A stretch of DNA of 43,494 bases from Poseidonibacter ostreae (GCF_009208075.1 NZ_WFKJ01000024.1:1-43494), one strand, 5' to 3'. Counted from the stretch's first letter, positions 1 to 8,838 are shown. The notes: generated by a model from the sequence alone, not told the origin. Made by a program: numbers and translations.

Positions 1-94
1 AAGAAGCTTAAATTTTTAAAATTCTTGTCTTTTCGGAGTTTTACTATGTTTTTCTTGGGTTTTTGTTGTTTTTATTAAATTTATAGTTTTTATT

Positions 95-715
95 CTATTC
101 TTTATAGATATATCCAGTATTACTTTCTAATACAATAGTTCGTTCTTCACCTAAATGGTCTGATAGTTTTATTTTACACTTGTTCTTTATTTCATGTGAA
201 GTATTGTCATTTACATTATTACTTAATTTTGAGTATATTTTTCCATCTGCTCCAAAAGATAGTTGTCCCAAGGAACTTGTTTCATTACAAGAGATAACTA
301 CATCTTCAATATTAAAGTTTTGACTTATTAATACATATTTACTGTTATTAATATTCTCTTTACAATAATTTGTACTATAAATATTTTTTAAAGTTAGACT
401 ATCTTTTAAACTATCTTCAATACTAGGATGTCCAGATGAATTATTGTCACTATAAATTGAATAGTAAATACCTCCTACATCTTTTCTACATCTAAAGAAC
501 TTTAATGTCCATCTTTTTTTATGCCAATAGCTATCATCTTGATCATGTTTATCATTTATCAAAGCTTGATATCTTGTTTGTTTTAAATATAGAATCAATC
601 TATTTGTTAATTCATCAATTTTATTAATTTGTGATTTAGGAATAAAAGCAGTATATAGAATCCCTAATAATGAGATTATTAAAAGTATTTCTAAAAGGGA
701 AAAGGCTTTTTTCAT
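95..715 (-). CDS. Prepilin-type N-terminal methylation domain protein (pseudopilin)
   Basis: Minor pilin or type II secretion pseudopilin-like protein. The N-terminus MKKAFSLLEILLIISLLGIL is a class III signal: short basic leader, cleavage expected between Ala4 and Phe5, Glu at +5 of the mature protein (Glu9), then one hydrophobic helix. Ala replaces the usual Gly at -1, which prepilin peptidases tolerate. The rest (about residues 35-206) is a polar Asn/Lys/Ser-rich domain with several Cys and no recognisable family. It is last in a four-gene minus-strand operon, 5 nt after the glycosyltransferase stop, with no clear Shine-Dalgarno, so translation is probably coupled. No other pilus assembly gene is in view. 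Confidence 0.85.
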   Translation of the reverse strand: MKKAFSLLEILLIISLLGILYTAFIPKSQINKIDELTNRLILYLKQTRYQALINDKHDQDDSYWHKKRWTLKFFRCRKDVGGIYYSIYSDNNSSGHPSIEDSLKDSLTLKNIYSTNYCKENINNSKYVLISQNFNIEDVVISCNETSSLGQLSFGADGKIYSKLSNNVNDNTSHEIKNKCKIKLSDHLGEERTIVLESNTGYIYKE

Positions 716-720
716 AAGTT

Positions 721-1920
721 TTATTTTATATAAACTTTATAAAGATCTTTATTGTAATAACTAACTGTCATTTTCTTTTCATAGTTAGAGAATTTATTTA
801 AACTAATAAAATGTTTTTTCCCTTCAACTATGCCATAGAATCTCAATCGTAATAATAAACGTTTATCATCACTTGAGATAAAATTAATATTATGTTTTTT
901 CATTTCTCCAGCTAACTCTTTTATAAAATGGTATTTATAAACAAAGTGTTTTTTAGGATTTGGAAGTATTATATATAATGGTTTATTTATAAAAGTAAAC
1001 AATACATTTGTAAATAACATAAAAAGAACTAGCACTACAACAATATTATGTTTTTTTCTAAACTCTTTTAATCTAACACGATATGAATGGAAAAAAATCT
1101 TTAGCATAAAGGGTAAAGATATTACAACATATGGTGCAAAATCTTCAATATATACTCTTTGTCTAAATGAGAAAAGAAAAGATACTAATAAAGCAGTTGT
1201 AGAAATATACCAAGTTAAAGATTTTTCTTTTTCTTTAAACCCTACTCTATATATTGAATAAAAGAAATACACAAAAAGTAAGGGTGAAAATATTGTTGCA
1301 TAAATTGCAAATGTATCTAAAAAAAAGCCTTTTGGTTTTCCTTCAGTTGTGAAACCATAGATATACATAGATAATGCAAAAAGGAATAAAGAAACCCAAA
1401 GTAAGGTATTTTTCTTATTTTTTCTGTCTTTTAAAGAATAGAAGAATAATGCTAAGAATAATATAGCAAAAGAGTTATCAATAAATACAAATATAAATAA
1501 AAGGACATAAGAGTGTTTGTTTGTTACTTTATAATAATATAAATATAACAATGTAAAAAAAGTAACTAATATTGCACTATTTACTAATAAAGAGGCACTT
1601 AAAACACCCGGAAGAAGCATAAAAATACAAATTGATATTAACCTATCACTTTCATATTTAAAATATTTATCTGTAATTTTATACATTAATAAAACACTTA
1701 AAATATATAAAATTATAAAAGGTAATCTTAATGATATATCATTTTGGCCAAATATATAAAGTGAGGCTTTAGTAATATAAGTTAAAACAGAAGTATTTAC
1801 AAATACGTTTAAAGACTCTTTATATGAGATACTAAGAGTATTTGCAACAAACAATAATACAAAAACTAGTAATGTTAATAAAGCATAAAAATAGTAATTG
1901 TATTTATTTGTATTTGTCAT
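721..1920 (-). CDS. GT39/ArnT-like multi-pass membrane glycosyltransferase
   Basis: Polytopic inner-membrane protein of 399 residues with about ten hydrophobic segments. The N-terminal layout (TM1, a loop containing KESLNVFVNTS, then DISLRLPFIILY entering the next TM) resembles GT-C glycosyltransferases of the PMT/ArnT class, which move a sugar from a polyprenyl-phosphate donor to lipid or protein acceptors outside the membrane. The usual acidic D/E pair in the first loop is not obvious, so substrate and activity are open. The start overlaps the stop of the upstream amidotransferase by 4 nt. The neighbouring pseudopilin could be an acceptor, but that is speculation from position. Confidence 0.7.
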   Translation of the reverse strand: MTNTNKYNYYFYALLTLLVFVLLFVANTLSISYKESLNVFVNTSVLTYITKASLYIFGQNDISLRLPFIILYILSVLLMYKITDKYFKYESDRLISICIFMLLPGVLSASLLVNSAILVTFFTLLYLYYYKVTNKHSYVLLFIFVFIDNSFAILFLALFFYSLKDRKNKKNTLLWVSLFLFALSMYIYGFTTEGKPKGFFLDTFAIYATIFSPLLFVYFFYSIYRVGFKEKEKSLTWYISTTALLVSFLFSFRQRVYIEDFAPYVVISLPFMLKIFFHSYRVRLKEFRKKHNIVVVLVLFMLFTNVLFTFINKPLYIILPNPKKHFVYKYHFIKELAGEMKKHNINFISSDDKRLLLRLRFYGIVEGKKHFISLNKFSNYEKKMTVSYYNKDLYKVYIK

Positions 1921-2486
1921 AGTTTTAAGAAGTTATCTATCATTTCATATCCATGCTCACTCATAATTGATTCAGGATGAAATTGTACTCCATATATTTG
2001 TTTATCTTTAATCTCTAAAGACATAATCTCATCATCATCTAAACTAATTGATGTAGGAATTACAATAGAGGGTAAATTATTTTTATTTACACTTAATGAA
2101 TGATATCTAGTTTCTACAAATTCAGAAGGTAAACCTTTGAAAATAACTGTGTCTTTTAATACTTTTACTTTGGAAGTTTTTCCATGCATCATATTTTTAG
2201 CACGAATTACTTCAGCTCCAAATACTTGTGCAATGCTTTGATGTCCTAAACAAATTCCAAAGATTGGTATTTTATTTGAAAAATGTTTTATTACATCTAA
2301 ACAAACACCAGCTTCATTTGGAGTTGCAGGTCCTGGAGATATTATTATCTTTTCTGGATTTAGTTTTTCTATTTCTTCAACACTTAATTCATCATTTCTA
2401 ATAACTTTTAAATCTGCACCTAATTCTAAGCAATATTGAACAATATTATATGTAAAGGAATCATAATTATCTATCATTAAAATCAT
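1917..2486 (-). CDS. pabA: Aminodeoxychorismate/anthranilate synthase component II (glutamine amidotransferase)
   Basis: Class I glutamine amidotransferase, 189 residues, the normal length for PabA/TrpG. It releases ammonia from glutamine for a chorismate-using partner, giving aminodeoxychorismate (folate) or anthranilate (tryptophan). Visible signatures: MIDNYDSFTYN at the N-terminus, SPGPATPNEAG at 50-60, nucleophile Cys79 in GICLGHQ, and His170/Glu172 in QFHPES. The sequence alone cannot separate PabA from TrpG. No component I or other trp or pab gene is in the operon, which fits a shared or folate-type subunit. It overlaps both neighbouring genes by 4 nt. Confidence 0.92.
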   Translation of the reverse strand: MILMIDNYDSFTYNIVQYCLELGADLKVIRNDELSVEEIEKLNPEKIIISPGPATPNEAGVCLDVIKHFSNKIPIFGICLGHQSIAQVFGAEVIRAKNMMHGKTSKVKVLKDTVIFKGLPSEFVETRYHSLSVNKNNLPSIVIPTSISLDDDEIMSLEIKDKQIYGVQFHPESIMSEHGYEMIDNFLKL

Positions 2487-2743
2487 TTTTTTTCAATTTC
2501 CTCTTGATACTTAAGCATTGCTAATTTTATTTTATCAATTTCACTTTGTGGTACATTATCATCTGCAGACCATTTAACTTCATCTATTCTTCCACCATAA
2601 TCAGAACCTAACTCTTCAATCTTCTTAGAAAAATCTTCTAAATCATTACAAATTTCTATTCTTTGTGTTACTGTGTCTTTTAATTCTATATATGCAAATC
2701 CTAAGTCATTACATTTAATTACTGATTCAAAAATTACGCTCAT
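2483..2743 (-). CDS. Small conserved-looking protein of unknown function
   Basis: I do not recognise this 86-residue protein. It is soluble, acidic, without signal peptide or membrane segment. A beta-rich first half (FESVIKCNDLGFAYIELKD) is followed by a helical second half ending in a charged helix (IDKIKLAMLKYQEEIEKK). A Shine-Dalgarno AAGGGA lies about 8 nt upstream of the ATG, and the stop overlaps the pabA start by 4 nt, so it is the leader gene of the minus-strand operon and surely translated. Function cannot be inferred beyond co-expression with pabA. Confidence 0.75.
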   Translation of the reverse strand: MSVIFESVIKCNDLGFAYIELKDTVTQRIEICNDLEDFSKKIEELGSDYGGRIDEVKWSADDNVPQSEIDKIKLAMLKYQEEIEKK

Positions 2744-2820
2744 TATAGTTTCCCTTTATTATTTGAGGATATTATATCCATAAATAAATTTCAATAAGTT
2801 AAAATAAATAGAAATAGATT

Positions 2821-2888
2821 TGATAATCATTCTTAGTATTAAGAAACAATAAAGCTTTATTTTTTTATAATTCTAATAACAATTATCA
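2821..2888 (+). promoter_or_regulatory. fbpABC promoter with two Fur-box-like sites
   Basis: Two 7-1-7 sites resembling TGATAAT-N-ATTATCA lie at 2821-2835 (TGATAATCATTCTTA, 12 of 14 positions) and 2874-2888 (TAATAACAATTATCA, 12 of 14). A consensus -10, TATAAT, is at 2866-2871, so the second site would cover the transcription start and the first lies upstream of the -35 position. Ferric-uptake genes are classic Fur targets, so iron-dependent repression is the expected control. A perfect palindrome AATAAAGCTTTATT (2848-2861) sits between the sites. The Shine-Dalgarno AAGGA (2905-2909) precedes the ATG at 2915. Confidence 0.65.
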
Positions 2889-2914
2889 TTACAGGTAAAA
2901 TAAGAAGGAAAATT

Positions 2915-3922
2915 ATGATTAAAAAATTAGCATTAAGTGCTTTAGTATTAACAAGCTCATTATTCGCAAGTAGCGAAGTAAATGTATATTCTCATAGACA
3001 TTATGATACTGATAAAAAACTATTTAAAATGTTTGAAGAAAAAACTGGTATAAAAGTAAATGTTGTAAATGCAAAAGCAAGTGCTTTAATTAAAAGAATA
3101 GAGTCAGAAGGTGTTAAATCTCCAGCAGATGTATTAATTACTGTTGATGCAGGTAGATTATATCAAGCAAAGCAAAAAGATATTTTACAAGCTATTAATT
3201 CAGATTATTTAAATGAAAATATTCCAGCTAATTTGAGAGATATAGATAATAAATGGTATGCTCTAACAAAAAGATCAAGAGTTGCTTTATATAAAATAGG
3301 TTCTGGTATTGAAAGTAAATTAACGACATATGAAGATTTAGCGAAACCTGAATTTAAAGGTCAGATTATGGTTAGATCTTCAAATAATATTTATAATCAA
3401 TCACTAATGGCTGCAATGATTGCACATCATGGAGAAGAGTACTCATTAAATTGGGCAAAAGGTGTTGTTGCTAATATGGCAAAAGCTCCAAAAGGGAACG
3501 ATAGGTATCAAGTTAAAGCTGTTGCAAATGGAATTGGACAAATTGCTATTGCAAATACGTATTATATTGGTAAAATGGTTGACAATAAAGATGCATCACA
3601 AAGAGAAGCAGTTAAAAAAGTTAAAGTTTTATTTCCTAAATTTGAAAATGGTGGAACACATATAAATGTATCTGGTGCAGGAGTTGCTAAATATTCTCCA
3701 AATAAAGATAATGCAATTAAGTTTATAGAGTTTATGGCATCAAAAGAAGCACAGAAGTTATTTGCACAGGGTAATTACGAATATCCAGTATTAAAAGGTG
3801 TTAAAGCATCAGAATTAGTATCTTCATGGGGTACATTTGAAGATGATAATATTTCAATTAATACTTTAGGACAAAACAATAAAGCTGCAGTAAAAATCTT
3901 TGATAAAGCAGGATGGAAGTAA
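2915..3922 (+). CDS. fbpA: Fe(3+) ABC transporter periplasmic substrate-binding protein
   Basis: Periplasmic ferric-ion binding protein of the FbpA/FutA family, 335 residues, normal length. A Sec signal peptide (residues 1-18, cleavage near SLFA/SS) precedes EVNVYSHRHYDTD, the typical N-terminal strand. The Tyr pair Tyr216-Tyr217 in ANTYYIGKM matches the conserved iron-coordinating tyrosines, with Tyr25, His27 and Tyr30 as possible further ligands. It would deliver iron to the permease/ATPase encoded immediately downstream. Strong Shine-Dalgarno; promoter with two Fur-like boxes upstream. Confidence is high for the family; the metal specificity rests on homology and context. Confidence 0.93.
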   Translation: MIKKLALSALVLTSSLFASSEVNVYSHRHYDTDKKLFKMFEEKTGIKVNVVNAKASALIKRIESEGVKSPADVLITVDAGRLYQAKQKDILQAINSDYLNENIPANLRDIDNKWYALTKRSRVALYKIGSGIESKLTTYEDLAKPEFKGQIMVRSSNNIYNQSLMAAMIAHHGEEYSLNWAKGVVANMAKAPKGNDRYQVKAVANGIGQIAIANTYYIGKMVDNKDASQREAVKKVKVLFPKFENGGTHINVSGAGVAKYSPNKDNAIKFIEFMASKEAQKLFAQGNYEYPVLKGVKASELVSSWGTFEDDNISINTLGQNNKAAVKIFDKAGWK

Positions 3923-3928
3923 TAAATA

Positions 3929-5533
3929 TTGATAAACAACTTTTCAAAAATTAAAATAAGTAGTGTTTTTTTAACACTACTTATTAGTGCTCCGGCATTA
4001 ATTATATTTTTATATTTATTTATAGGTGATAGCCAAAACTGGCAACACTTAAAAGAGACTCTTTTATTTGAATATATATTTAACTCTCTATACATCATGA
4101 TAGGTGTAGCAATACTTACGTCCATAATAGGCTTTACAACTGCTTATTTAACTTCTTTATATACTTTCTCTTTCTCTAAATTTTTCCATTATGCACTTAT
4201 ACTTCCTTTTGCAATACCTACATATATAATGGCTTTTATTTATGGAGGAATGTTTGATATTACTGGAAGTGTGACTACTTTTATTTTAAATATTTTAGGT
4301 ATGAGTATTAATGAAGTTTATTTCTTTGATATTATGTCAATAGAAGGTGCTATTATAGTTATGTCATTAGTTTTATATCCTTATGTTTATTTAATTTGTA
4401 AGACTTATCTTTCTTTTGAATCAGCATCAATTATTGAAGCTTCTAAAACATTTAATTTATCAACTTGGAAAATATTAAGAAAAGTAATTTTACCAATATC
4501 TAGACCTGCTATTGTTGCTGGTGTTACTCTAGCTGTTATGGAAGCAGTTAGTGATTTTGGAGTTATGGATTATTTTGGAGTTAGTACATTTGTTACAGGA
4601 ATATTTAGAACTTGGCTTGGAATGGGAAGTATTGAAGATGCTTCAAAACTTGCAAGTATTCTAATGACTTTTTTATTTATTCTAATAGTTTTAGAAAAAA
4701 TTCAAAGAAGAAACAAACTTTATAAAAGTTCAGGTAAAGATTTTAGACCAATTGAAAAAATAAAATTAAAAGGTATTCAAAATATTTTAGCAAGTAGCGC
4801 TTGTTTTATTCCATTTTTCTTAGGATTTTTATTACCATTTATTCAATTATGTTTTTGGTTTATGCAATCTTATGAAGATATTATTGATGAAGACTTTATG
4901 ACTTTATTATATCAGACACTAAGCTTAGGTTTTGGAAGTGCTTTTTTAATCACTGCTCTTGCATTTTTATTTGTATATAATGTAAGAATAAACAAAGATA
5001 CTAGTTCTTCAGTATTGACTCAAATTGTTAAACTTGGATATTCAGTTCCAGGTGCTGTTGTAGCTGTTGGTATCTTATCTTTCTTTTCAATTATAGATAA
5101 ATATGTAATTGATTTTATATCTACAACATTTATAATATCAGGAAGTATTGTTGCTATTATCTTTGGTTATTGTGTTAGATTTTTAGCAATTTCAATTAAT
5201 ACTTTTGAGTCAGGTTTTTCAAGAATTCCTAACTCTTATGATGATGCAGCATTTATTTTTAAAATAGGTGATTTAAAAACATTTTTAAAAATCTATGTTC
5301 CTTTATTAAAGAACTCTGCTTTTGCAGCATTTATTGTTATCTTTATTGAGGTAATAAAAGAGCTTCCTCTTACTATGATTCTAAGACCCTTTAATTATGA
5401 CACACTTGCAGTTAGAGCTTTAGAATTAACACAACAAGGACAAATAGTAGAATCATCTGTTCCTTCTATGTTTATAATATTAATTGGAATGATTTCCGTA
5501 ATACTTTTAGCAAAAAATATGAATAAGGTTTAA
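3929..5533 (+). CDS. fbpB: Fe(3+) ABC transporter permease (fused two-domain)
   Basis: Inner-membrane permease of 534 residues with two BPD_transp_1 repeats, about residues 50-260 and 310-525, as in FbpB/SfuB. EAA-type loops that contact the ATPase are visible at 170-190 (EASKTFNLSTWKILRKVILP) and around 438-460 (DDAAFIFKIGDLKTFLKIYV). The start is TTG at 3929, 6 nt after fbpA. It is preferred because the first membrane helix begins near residue 13 and no ATG occurs before residue 57; GGAAG at 3915-3919 can serve as Shine-Dalgarno. Three nucleotides separate it from fbpC. Confidence 0.92.
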   Translation: MINNFSKIKISSVFLTLLISAPALIIFLYLFIGDSQNWQHLKETLLFEYIFNSLYIMIGVAILTSIIGFTTAYLTSLYTFSFSKFFHYALILPFAIPTYIMAFIYGGMFDITGSVTTFILNILGMSINEVYFFDIMSIEGAIIVMSLVLYPYVYLICKTYLSFESASIIEASKTFNLSTWKILRKVILPISRPAIVAGVTLAVMEAVSDFGVMDYFGVSTFVTGIFRTWLGMGSIEDASKLASILMTFLFILIVLEKIQRRNKLYKSSGKDFRPIEKIKLKGIQNILASSACFIPFFLGFLLPFIQLCFWFMQSYEDIIDEDFMTLLYQTLSLGFGSAFLITALAFLFVYNVRINKDTSSSVLTQIVKLGYSVPGAVVAVGILSFFSIIDKYVIDFISTTFIISGSIVAIIFGYCVRFLAISINTFESGFSRIPNSYDDAAFIFKIGDLKTFLKIYVPLLKNSAFAAFIVIFIEVIKELPLTMILRPFNYDTLAVRALELTQQGQIVESSVPSMFIILIGMISVILLAKNMNKV

Positions 5534-5536
5534 ATA

Positions 5537-6529
5537 ATGGTTAATGTAAATAATTTAAGTATTAAATTTAATGATACACAGATTTTAGAAGATATAAATT
5601 TTTCTGTACAAAATGGAGAGATAGTAACTCTTCTTGGTCAAAGTGGTTGTGGGAAAACAACAATTCTACGAACTATTGCAGGACTACAGCGAGAACATGA
5701 TGGAAATATATGTATTGGAGAAGTATGCGTTTCTTCAAAAGAGGTTTATAAGCAAGATAGAGAAGTTGGCTATATTTTTCAAGACTATGCACTTTTTCCT
5801 CATTTAGATGTAGAAGAGAATATATCATTTGCTTTAGATAAACTTTCACGTAAAGATAGAAATAAAAGAGTAGATGAATTATTAGAACAATTTGATATTA
5901 TTCCTCATAGAAAAAAACAGATTCATCAACTTTCAGGTGGGCAGCAACAAAGGGTTGCAATTGCAAGAGCAATGGCTAACAAACCAAAAATCTTACTTCT
6001 TGATGAACCTTTTGCAAACCTTGATTCACAACTTAGATATAAAACAAAAATGTGGCTTAAAAATCTTATAAAAAAATATAACCTATCTGCAATTTTAGTA
6101 ACACATGATAAGAAAGAAGCTTTAAGTATTTCAGATAAAATTGGAATAATACATGATAAAAAACTACTTCAATTTGATACTACTAAAGCTATTTATACTA
6201 AACCTATAAATTATTATGTTGCAAATTTTTTAGCTGAAATCAATATACTACCTATTGAAATTATAAAAGATTTTGATATTGCTTTATCTGAAGAACAAAT
6301 TGCAATAATAGAAATATCAAAATGTAAAATATCAAATGAAAGTAGTTTATTTGAAGTAGAAATAATAGATAAATCTTTTTGTGGAGAATATTATGAAGTA
6401 CTAATAAAAATAAAATCTGATAAAGAAAATAAATTAATAATGATTAAATCTTCATTAGAACAGATTAATTTAGAAAATAAATTTTATTTAAATATAAAAA
6501 AAGAAGATATACAAATCATATTAAAATAA
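5537..6529 (+). CDS. fbpC: Fe(3+) ABC transporter ATP-binding protein
   Basis: Cytoplasmic ATPase of the iron importer, 330 residues. All nucleotide-binding motifs are intact: Walker A GQSGCGKTT (34-42), Q-loop FQDYALFPH, signature LSGGQQQR (132-139), Walker B ILLLDEP (152-158) and switch His190. A C-terminal region from about 235 corresponds to the TOBE-type regulatory domain of FbpC, although it is divergent and Lys/Ile/Glu-rich. It closes the fbpABC operon. No hairpin terminator is seen before the next gene 27 nt downstream, so read-through is possible. Confidence 0.93.
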   Translation: MVNVNNLSIKFNDTQILEDINFSVQNGEIVTLLGQSGCGKTTILRTIAGLQREHDGNICIGEVCVSSKEVYKQDREVGYIFQDYALFPHLDVEENISFALDKLSRKDRNKRVDELLEQFDIIPHRKKQIHQLSGGQQQRVAIARAMANKPKILLLDEPFANLDSQLRYKTKMWLKNLIKKYNLSAILVTHDKKEALSISDKIGIIHDKKLLQFDTTKAIYTKPINYYVANFLAEINILPIEIIKDFDIALSEEQIAIIEISKCKISNESSLFEVEIIDKSFCGEYYEVLIKIKSDKENKLIMIKSSLEQINLENKFYLNIKKEDIQIILK

Positions 6530-6533
6530 ACAG

Positions 6534-6550
6534 TATAATTAGAGTATAAT
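6534..6550 (+). promoter_or_regulatory. Tandem -10 elements before the diguanylate cyclase gene
   Basis: Two exact TATAAT hexamers at 6534-6539 and 6545-6550 lie in the 27-nt gap before the ATG at 6557. From the second box, transcription would start about at the ATG itself, giving a leaderless or near-leaderless mRNA. This agrees with the absence of a Shine-Dalgarno sequence in the gap. In such AT-rich DNA, TATAAT occurs by chance, so this is moderate evidence only. Confidence 0.4.
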
Positions 6551-6556
6551 ATTTTT

Positions 6557-8833
6557 ATGAAGATTAAAAATATTGTTTTTATATTAATCATATCAATGTC
6601 AAGTCTTTTTTCGCAAGAAAATAATAAAATTACTTTACAACTAGACTGGCTAAATCAATTTCAATTTGCAGGTTATTATACTGCAAAAGAAAAAGGCTTT
6701 TACAAAAATAATAATTTAGATGTAACTATTAAAGAGTTTAGTAATAATGTAAGCCTTGTAGAAAATGTAATAAACAACTCAAATACATATGGTATTGGAA
6801 AATCTTCTTTAATAATAGATAAATTACATAATAAAAATATTGTACTTCTAGCTGCAATATATCAAAATTCCCCAATGACATTAATAACTTTAAAAAAATC
6901 CAAAATAAATACTTTACTTGATTTGAAAAATAAAAAGGTAATGCTAACTTCTGATGCAAAAGATACTGTTAGTATTCACTCTATGATAAAATCTCAAAAT
7001 CTACAACTAGAGAATATTGAGTTCATTCCACACTCTTTTAATCTTGAGGATTTAATAAATGGCAAGACTGATGCAATGGCTTGTTATTTATCTAACGAAC
7101 CATTTATTCTAAAAAATAGAAATATAGAGTTTAATATTTTTAATCCAAGTGATTATGGTTTTGATTTTTATGGAGGAATATTATTTACTTCAAACGATGA
7201 GCTTGAAAATAATCCTAAAAGGGTCAAAGATTTTCATACTGCTAGTATGCAAGGTTGGAATTACGCTTTTTCAAATATAGAAGAAACTGCTAAACTAATT
7301 TATGAGAAATATAATACTCAAAATAAAAGCTTAGAATCTTTAATTTATGAAGGTCAAATTTTAAAAAAATTAGCCCAAAGAGTAGATGATAAACCCTTAG
7401 GATTTATTGATCAAAAGAAAATCAATGAAATAAAAAGATTATACTCAGTTTTAGGCTTTACAGGTAAAACTAACGTTAGTTTTGATAATTTTATTTTTAA
7501 TAATCAAAAAGTAATTCTTAATAAATTAGAGAATGATTTTATTAAAGATAATAAATTTACTCTACTTACAAATATAAAAAATAGACCTTTTTCTTATATA
7601 GATGATAATGAGATTAAAGGAATTGAAACAGATTTATTTGGGCTTTTAAGTAAAAAAATGAATATAGCGGATAATGTGATTGAAAAACCTACAAATCCAT
7701 CAATATTTAATAATCTTAGAACCAATAGTATTCATTTAGGATTTAATTACTCAACTAATCAAGTTAATTTAGCCAAAACTTTATATAGCGAACCTATTTT
7801 AAAAATTCCAATGGCTATTGCAACTACTCATGATAAAAACTTAATTACAGACCTTTCAATTTTAAAAAAACAAAAACTTGTAGTCTTAAAAAACTCTAAT
7901 ATTTACAATGAATTAAAATCAAAATACAAAAATATAGATTTTATTCTAGCTGATACAAAAAAAGAAGCTTTTACTTTAATAAAAAAAGAAAAAGCTTTTG
8001 GTTTTATAGACAATATTTTATCTCTTTCACACGAAATAATTATAAGAAAACTATCTACTATAAAAATTTCGGGAAGCCTTCCTTATAATTTAGAAATGAG
8101 AGTATCAACAAATAAAGAGAATTTTGTACTAATTGATATTATTAATAAAATCATACCCTTAATTAGTAAAAAAGAGAAAGAGGAAATTGTAAAGAAATAC
8201 CAGTTAATTATATTTGAAAAAGTAAACGATTATTCATGGATATATAAATTTATTCTTCCTCTTTTATTTGCTATTATTATAATATTATTGGTTAATAATA
8301 AAATGAGAAAAGAGATAAGTAAAAGAAAAAAAGCAGAAGAGACTTTAAAAGATTATGCAAATAAAGATAGTTTAACAAAAATATTTAATAGAGCAAAAAT
8401 TGATTCTGTTCTTAAAGAGGAGATTAAAAAAGCCAAATTATTTGATGAAACATTCTCAGTTATATTTTTTGACATAGATGATTTTAAACTAATAAATGAT
8501 GATTTTGGTCATATAAAAGGAGATAATGTTCTTATTAAATTAGCATCTTTAGTTTCAAAGAACATACGAGATAGTGATATTATCGGAAGATGGGGAGGAG
8601 AAGAATTTATAATAATTCTTCCTAATACAACTTCAAATAAAGCATTTATCTTAGCAAATAATCTAAGAGAACTTGTTTTAAAAAATAATTTTGAGATAAA
8701 TAAGCAACTTACAATTAGTATAGGAATTACTCAGTATACACCAAATGATACAAAAAAAGATTTGATAAAAAGAGCAGATGAAGCTATGTATTATGTAAAA
8801 AACAAAGGGAAGAATGCAGTAAAAATATTATAA
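6557..8833 (+). CDS. Membrane diguanylate cyclase with NMT1/THI5-like and SBP_bac_3-like periplasmic sensor domains
   Basis: Predicted c-di-GMP synthase of 758 residues. Order: signal peptide (1-19); an NMT1/THI5/SsuA-like domain starting LQLDWLNQFQFAGYYTAKEKGFY (about 25-310); a second, SBP_bac_3-like domain (about 335-550, with RPFSYIDDNEIKGIETDLFG); one membrane helix (about 562-582); a short coiled segment; and a GGDEF domain. The active-site motif is GGEEF at 680-684. The inhibitory I-site RDSD is at 671-674, correctly five residues upstream. The substrate aspartate lies in FFDIDDFKLIND. It follows fbpABC directly, so an envelope ligand may set c-di-GMP output; the ligand is unknown. Alternative: a sensor only, but the intact motifs argue for activity. 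Confidence 0.88.
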   Translation: MKIKNIVFILIISMSSLFSQENNKITLQLDWLNQFQFAGYYTAKEKGFYKNNNLDVTIKEFSNNVSLVENVINNSNTYGIGKSSLIIDKLHNKNIVLLAAIYQNSPMTLITLKKSKINTLLDLKNKKVMLTSDAKDTVSIHSMIKSQNLQLENIEFIPHSFNLEDLINGKTDAMACYLSNEPFILKNRNIEFNIFNPSDYGFDFYGGILFTSNDELENNPKRVKDFHTASMQGWNYAFSNIEETAKLIYEKYNTQNKSLESLIYEGQILKKLAQRVDDKPLGFIDQKKINEIKRLYSVLGFTGKTNVSFDNFIFNNQKVILNKLENDFIKDNKFTLLTNIKNRPFSYIDDNEIKGIETDLFGLLSKKMNIADNVIEKPTNPSIFNNLRTNSIHLGFNYSTNQVNLAKTLYSEPILKIPMAIATTHDKNLITDLSILKKQKLVVLKNSNIYNELKSKYKNIDFILADTKKEAFTLIKKEKAFGFIDNILSLSHEIIIRKLSTIKISGSLPYNLEMRVSTNKENFVLIDIINKIIPLISKKEKEEIVKKYQLIIFEKVNDYSWIYKFILPLLFAIIIILLVNNKMRKEISKRKKAEETLKDYANKDSLTKIFNRAKIDSVLKEEIKKAKLFDETFSVIFFDIDDFKLINDDFGHIKGDNVLIKLASLVSKNIRDSDIIGRWGGEEFIIILPNTTSNKAFILANNLRELVLKNNFEINKQLTISIGITQYTPNDTKKDLIKRADEAMYYVKNKGKNAVKIL

Positions 8834-8838
8834 AGAAA

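Noticed and set aside
1-94. Possible gene at the left edge
   Set aside because: No start codon with an RBS and no recognisable protein on either strand; only T-rich sequence on the plus strand downstream of the pseudopilin.
3775-4125. Minus-strand open frame across the fbpA-fbpB junction
   Set aside because: It is covered by two well-supported plus-strand genes and has no independent signal.
6557-7500. Thiamine-precursor or sulfonate importer binding protein as the main function
   Set aside because: The NMT1/THI5-like part is fused in frame to a second sensor domain, a membrane helix and an intact GGDEF domain, so a sensor role fits better.
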